Shown in pieces: positions 4,022 to 5,519 of a DNA stretch of 5,519 nt (within the stretch, counting starts at the first letter, position 1; each line of letters begins with the position of its first letter). The stretch is from an uncultured Eubacteriales bacterium (lineage in GTDB: Bacteria; Bacillota; Clostridia; Oscillospirales; Oscillospiraceae), in assembly GCA_900554855.1 (NCBI GenBank), contig USIZ01000108.1, forward strand, positions 1 to 5,519, given 5' to 3'. The notes under the pieces are model-generated. The model did not search any database and was not told where the DNA came from. It saw only the letters and a list, made by a program, of their open reading frames with translations. Both the position numbers and the translations under genes were made by a program.

Positions 4022-5519
4022 ATGAAGTTGACCATTGCCCTCGCGGGCAACCCCAACGCCGGTAAGACGACGCTGTTCAATGCGCTGACCGGTGCAAACC
4101 AGTTCGTCGGCAACTGGCCCGGCGTTACTGTGGAAAAGAAAGAGGGCAAGCTGAAGAAGCACCCCGAAGTTACCATCACCGACCTGCCGGGTATTTACTC
4201 CCTGTCTCCCTACACGCTGGAGGAAGTGGTGGCCCGGAACTATCTGATCGGTGAGCGCCCCAACGCCATTCTGAACATCATCGACGGTACCAACCTGGAG
4301 CGCAACCTGTATCTGACCACCCAGCTGGTGGAGCTGGGCATCCCTGTGGTCGTGGCCATCAACATGATGGACGTGGTCAAGAAGAATGGCGACAAGATCA
4401 ACATTGACGAGCTGGCCCGTGAGCTGGGCTGCAAAGTGGTCGAGATCTCCGCTCTGAAGGGAACCGGCGTTATGGAAGCCGCCGAGGTTGCTGTGGATGC
4501 CGCCCAGCACGGCAAGACCATTCCGCAGCACACCTTCTCCGGCCCCGTGGAGCACGCGCTGGCCCACATCGAGGAGGAGCTGCTGCACGATCAGCCCGAG
4601 GAGCAGCAGCGCTGGTTCGCGCTGAAGATCTTCGAGCGTGACCAGAAGATCCTGGAGCAGCTCAATCTGGAGCCCGCCAAGCTGTCTCATGTTGAGGCCG
4701 ACATTCAGGCCGCTGAGAAGGAGCTGGACGATGACGCCGAGAGCATTATCACCAACGAGCGCTATGTCTACATCGGCTCCATCATCCACGGCTGCCTGAA
4801 GAAGAAGTCTGCCGGCAAGCTGACCACCTCCGATAAGATCGATAAGGTCGTTACCAACCGCTGGCTGGCTCTTCCCATCTTTGCGGCCATCATGTTCATT
4901 GTCTACTATGTGTCCGTCACCACCGTGGGCGGCTGGGCCACCGGCTGGGTGAACGACGGCGTGTTTGGCGACGGCTGGCACCTGCTTGGGATCGGCTCCT
5001 CCGCTTATAACGATGCTAACGACGAATATACCGACGCCTCCAACATTGTCAATGGCTATATTGAAGATCAGGGCCTCGATGATGTGGCCGATGCCATCGA
5101 CAGCGAGAGCGACGAGTTTGACGCCGATGCCGCCGCAGCTGCGCTGACCGCCATGGCTGCTGACGTCAAGTCTGACTATGAGTTTACTTACGAACTGCAG
5201 GATGAGGAGAACCTCTCCGTCTCCGACGAGACTGCCACCGGCGCTGACGTGCTGGAGTCCATCGACGTGATGCTGGCCGACGGCTGCGAGGCTCCGGATC
5301 CCGCTGATTATGGCGTGTATGTTCCCAGTATCCCTGCGCTGATCGAGAGCGGCCTGAGCGCAGTCAACTGCGCGGACTGGTTGAGCGGCCTGATCCTCGA
5401 CGGTATTGTCGCCGGTGTGGGCGCCGTCCTCGGCTTCGTCCCTCAGATGCTGGTTCTGTTCATCTTCCTGGCCTTCCTGGAGGCCTGCGGCTATATGGCC
5501 CGTATCGCCTTCATCCTGG
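4022..5519 (+). CDS. feoB: Ferrous iron transporter FeoB, 5' part, with long acidic outer loop
   Basis: This is the first 499 codons of FeoB, the membrane protein that imports Fe(II) and carries an N-terminal GTPase; the frame runs off the right edge. G-motifs are all present: G1 GNPNAGKT (9-16), a Thr36 G2 region (GVTVEKK), G3 DLPG (54-57), G4 NMMD (114-117) and G5 SALK (143-146). A helical segment follows (about 150-265), then TM1 (about 281-302). TM2 begins near 456 and leads into FVPQMLVLFIFLAFLEACGYMARIAF, the usual first gate-region signature. Between them, about 303-455 forms an outer loop far longer than in well-known FeoBs. Over residues 312-452 it has 35 Asp/Glu and only one Lys, with Cys422 and Cys450. 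Its ATG has AGGA 7 bases upstream. The downstream gate and C-terminus lie outside the window. Confidence 0.95.
   Translation, partial: MKLTIALAGNPNAGKTTLFNALTGANQFVGNWPGVTVEKKEGKLKKHPEVTITDLPGIYSLSPYTLEEVVARNYLIGERPNAILNIIDGTNLERNLYLTTQLVELGIPVVVAINMMDVVKKNGDKINIDELARELGCKVVEISALKGTGVMEAAEVAVDAAQHGKTIPQHTFSGPVEHALAHIEEELLHDQPEEQQRWFALKIFERDQKILEQLNLEPAKLSHVEADIQAAEKELDDDAESIITNERYVYIGSIIHGCLKKKSAGKLTTSDKIDKVVTNRWLALPIFAAIMFIVYYVSVTTVGGWATGWVNDGVFGDGWHLLGIGSSAYNDANDEYTDASNIVNGYIEDQGLDDVADAIDSESDEFDADAAAAALTAMAADVKSDYEFTYELQDEENLSVSDETATGADVLESIDVMLADGCEAPDPADYGVYVPSIPALIESGLSAVNCADWLSGLILDGIVAGVGAVLGFVPQMLVLFIFLAFLEACGYMARIAFIL

Noticed and set aside
3977..4981. Long open frame on the minus strand opposite feoB
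   Set aside because: It is a shadow of the GC-rich feoB frame. Its translation is rich in Leu, Gly, His and Gln with no family pattern, while feoB on the + strand has all GTPase motifs.
5129..5143. Run of five alanine codons in the FeoB loop as a possible slippage repeat
   Set aside because: The codons differ (GCC GCC GCA GCT GCG), so there is no nucleotide repeat that would slip.

Overview
The window reads as a GC-rich, low-oxygen Firmicute chromosome, most like a gut Clostridia/Oscillospirales-type bacterium. This is inferred from strong AGGAGG-type ribosome sites, protein flavour, the two-protein SufC/SufB-like Fe-S module and a feoA-feoA-feoB iron-transport operon. All six complete or partial operon genes and the one cut gene at each edge lie on the + strand. 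No tRNA, rRNA, CRISPR array or mobile element was seen.

Layout. (1) Positions 2-1309 hold the end of a SufC-like ABC ATPase and a complete 310-residue SufB/SufD-like scaffold, closed by a strong intrinsic terminator at 1324-1359. This looks like the minimal SufBC ('SMS') Fe-S cluster assembly pair. (2) An extended -10 promoter (1341-1369), whose -35 lies inside that terminator, drives a short operon. It encodes a PHP-domain phosphoesterase (1399-2256) that overlaps by 4 bases a cysteine-rich FliB-like protein (2253-3182). A second intrinsic terminator follows at 3207-3240. (3) A 261-base AT-rich intergenic region (3183-3443) carries a 19-bp sequence matching the DtxR/IdeR iron box at 17 of 19 positions, further GGTTAG/CTAAYC half-sites, a candidate promoter and a leader hairpin. 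(4) The feo operon follows: two small FeoA proteins (3444-3656, 3689-3913), an intercistronic hairpin, and the first 499 codons of FeoB (4022 to the right edge).

Taken together, the window pairs Fe-S cluster assembly with ferrous iron uptake, with a probable iron-responsive switch in front of the uptake operon. The two most unusual items are the extracellular loop of FeoB, which is about 150 residues long and extremely acidic (35 Asp/Glu against one Lys over residues 312-452), and the dense array of DtxR-like half-sites around the feo promoter. The FliB-like gene sits with an RNA/nucleotide phosphoesterase and not with flagellar genes, so its substrate is open.
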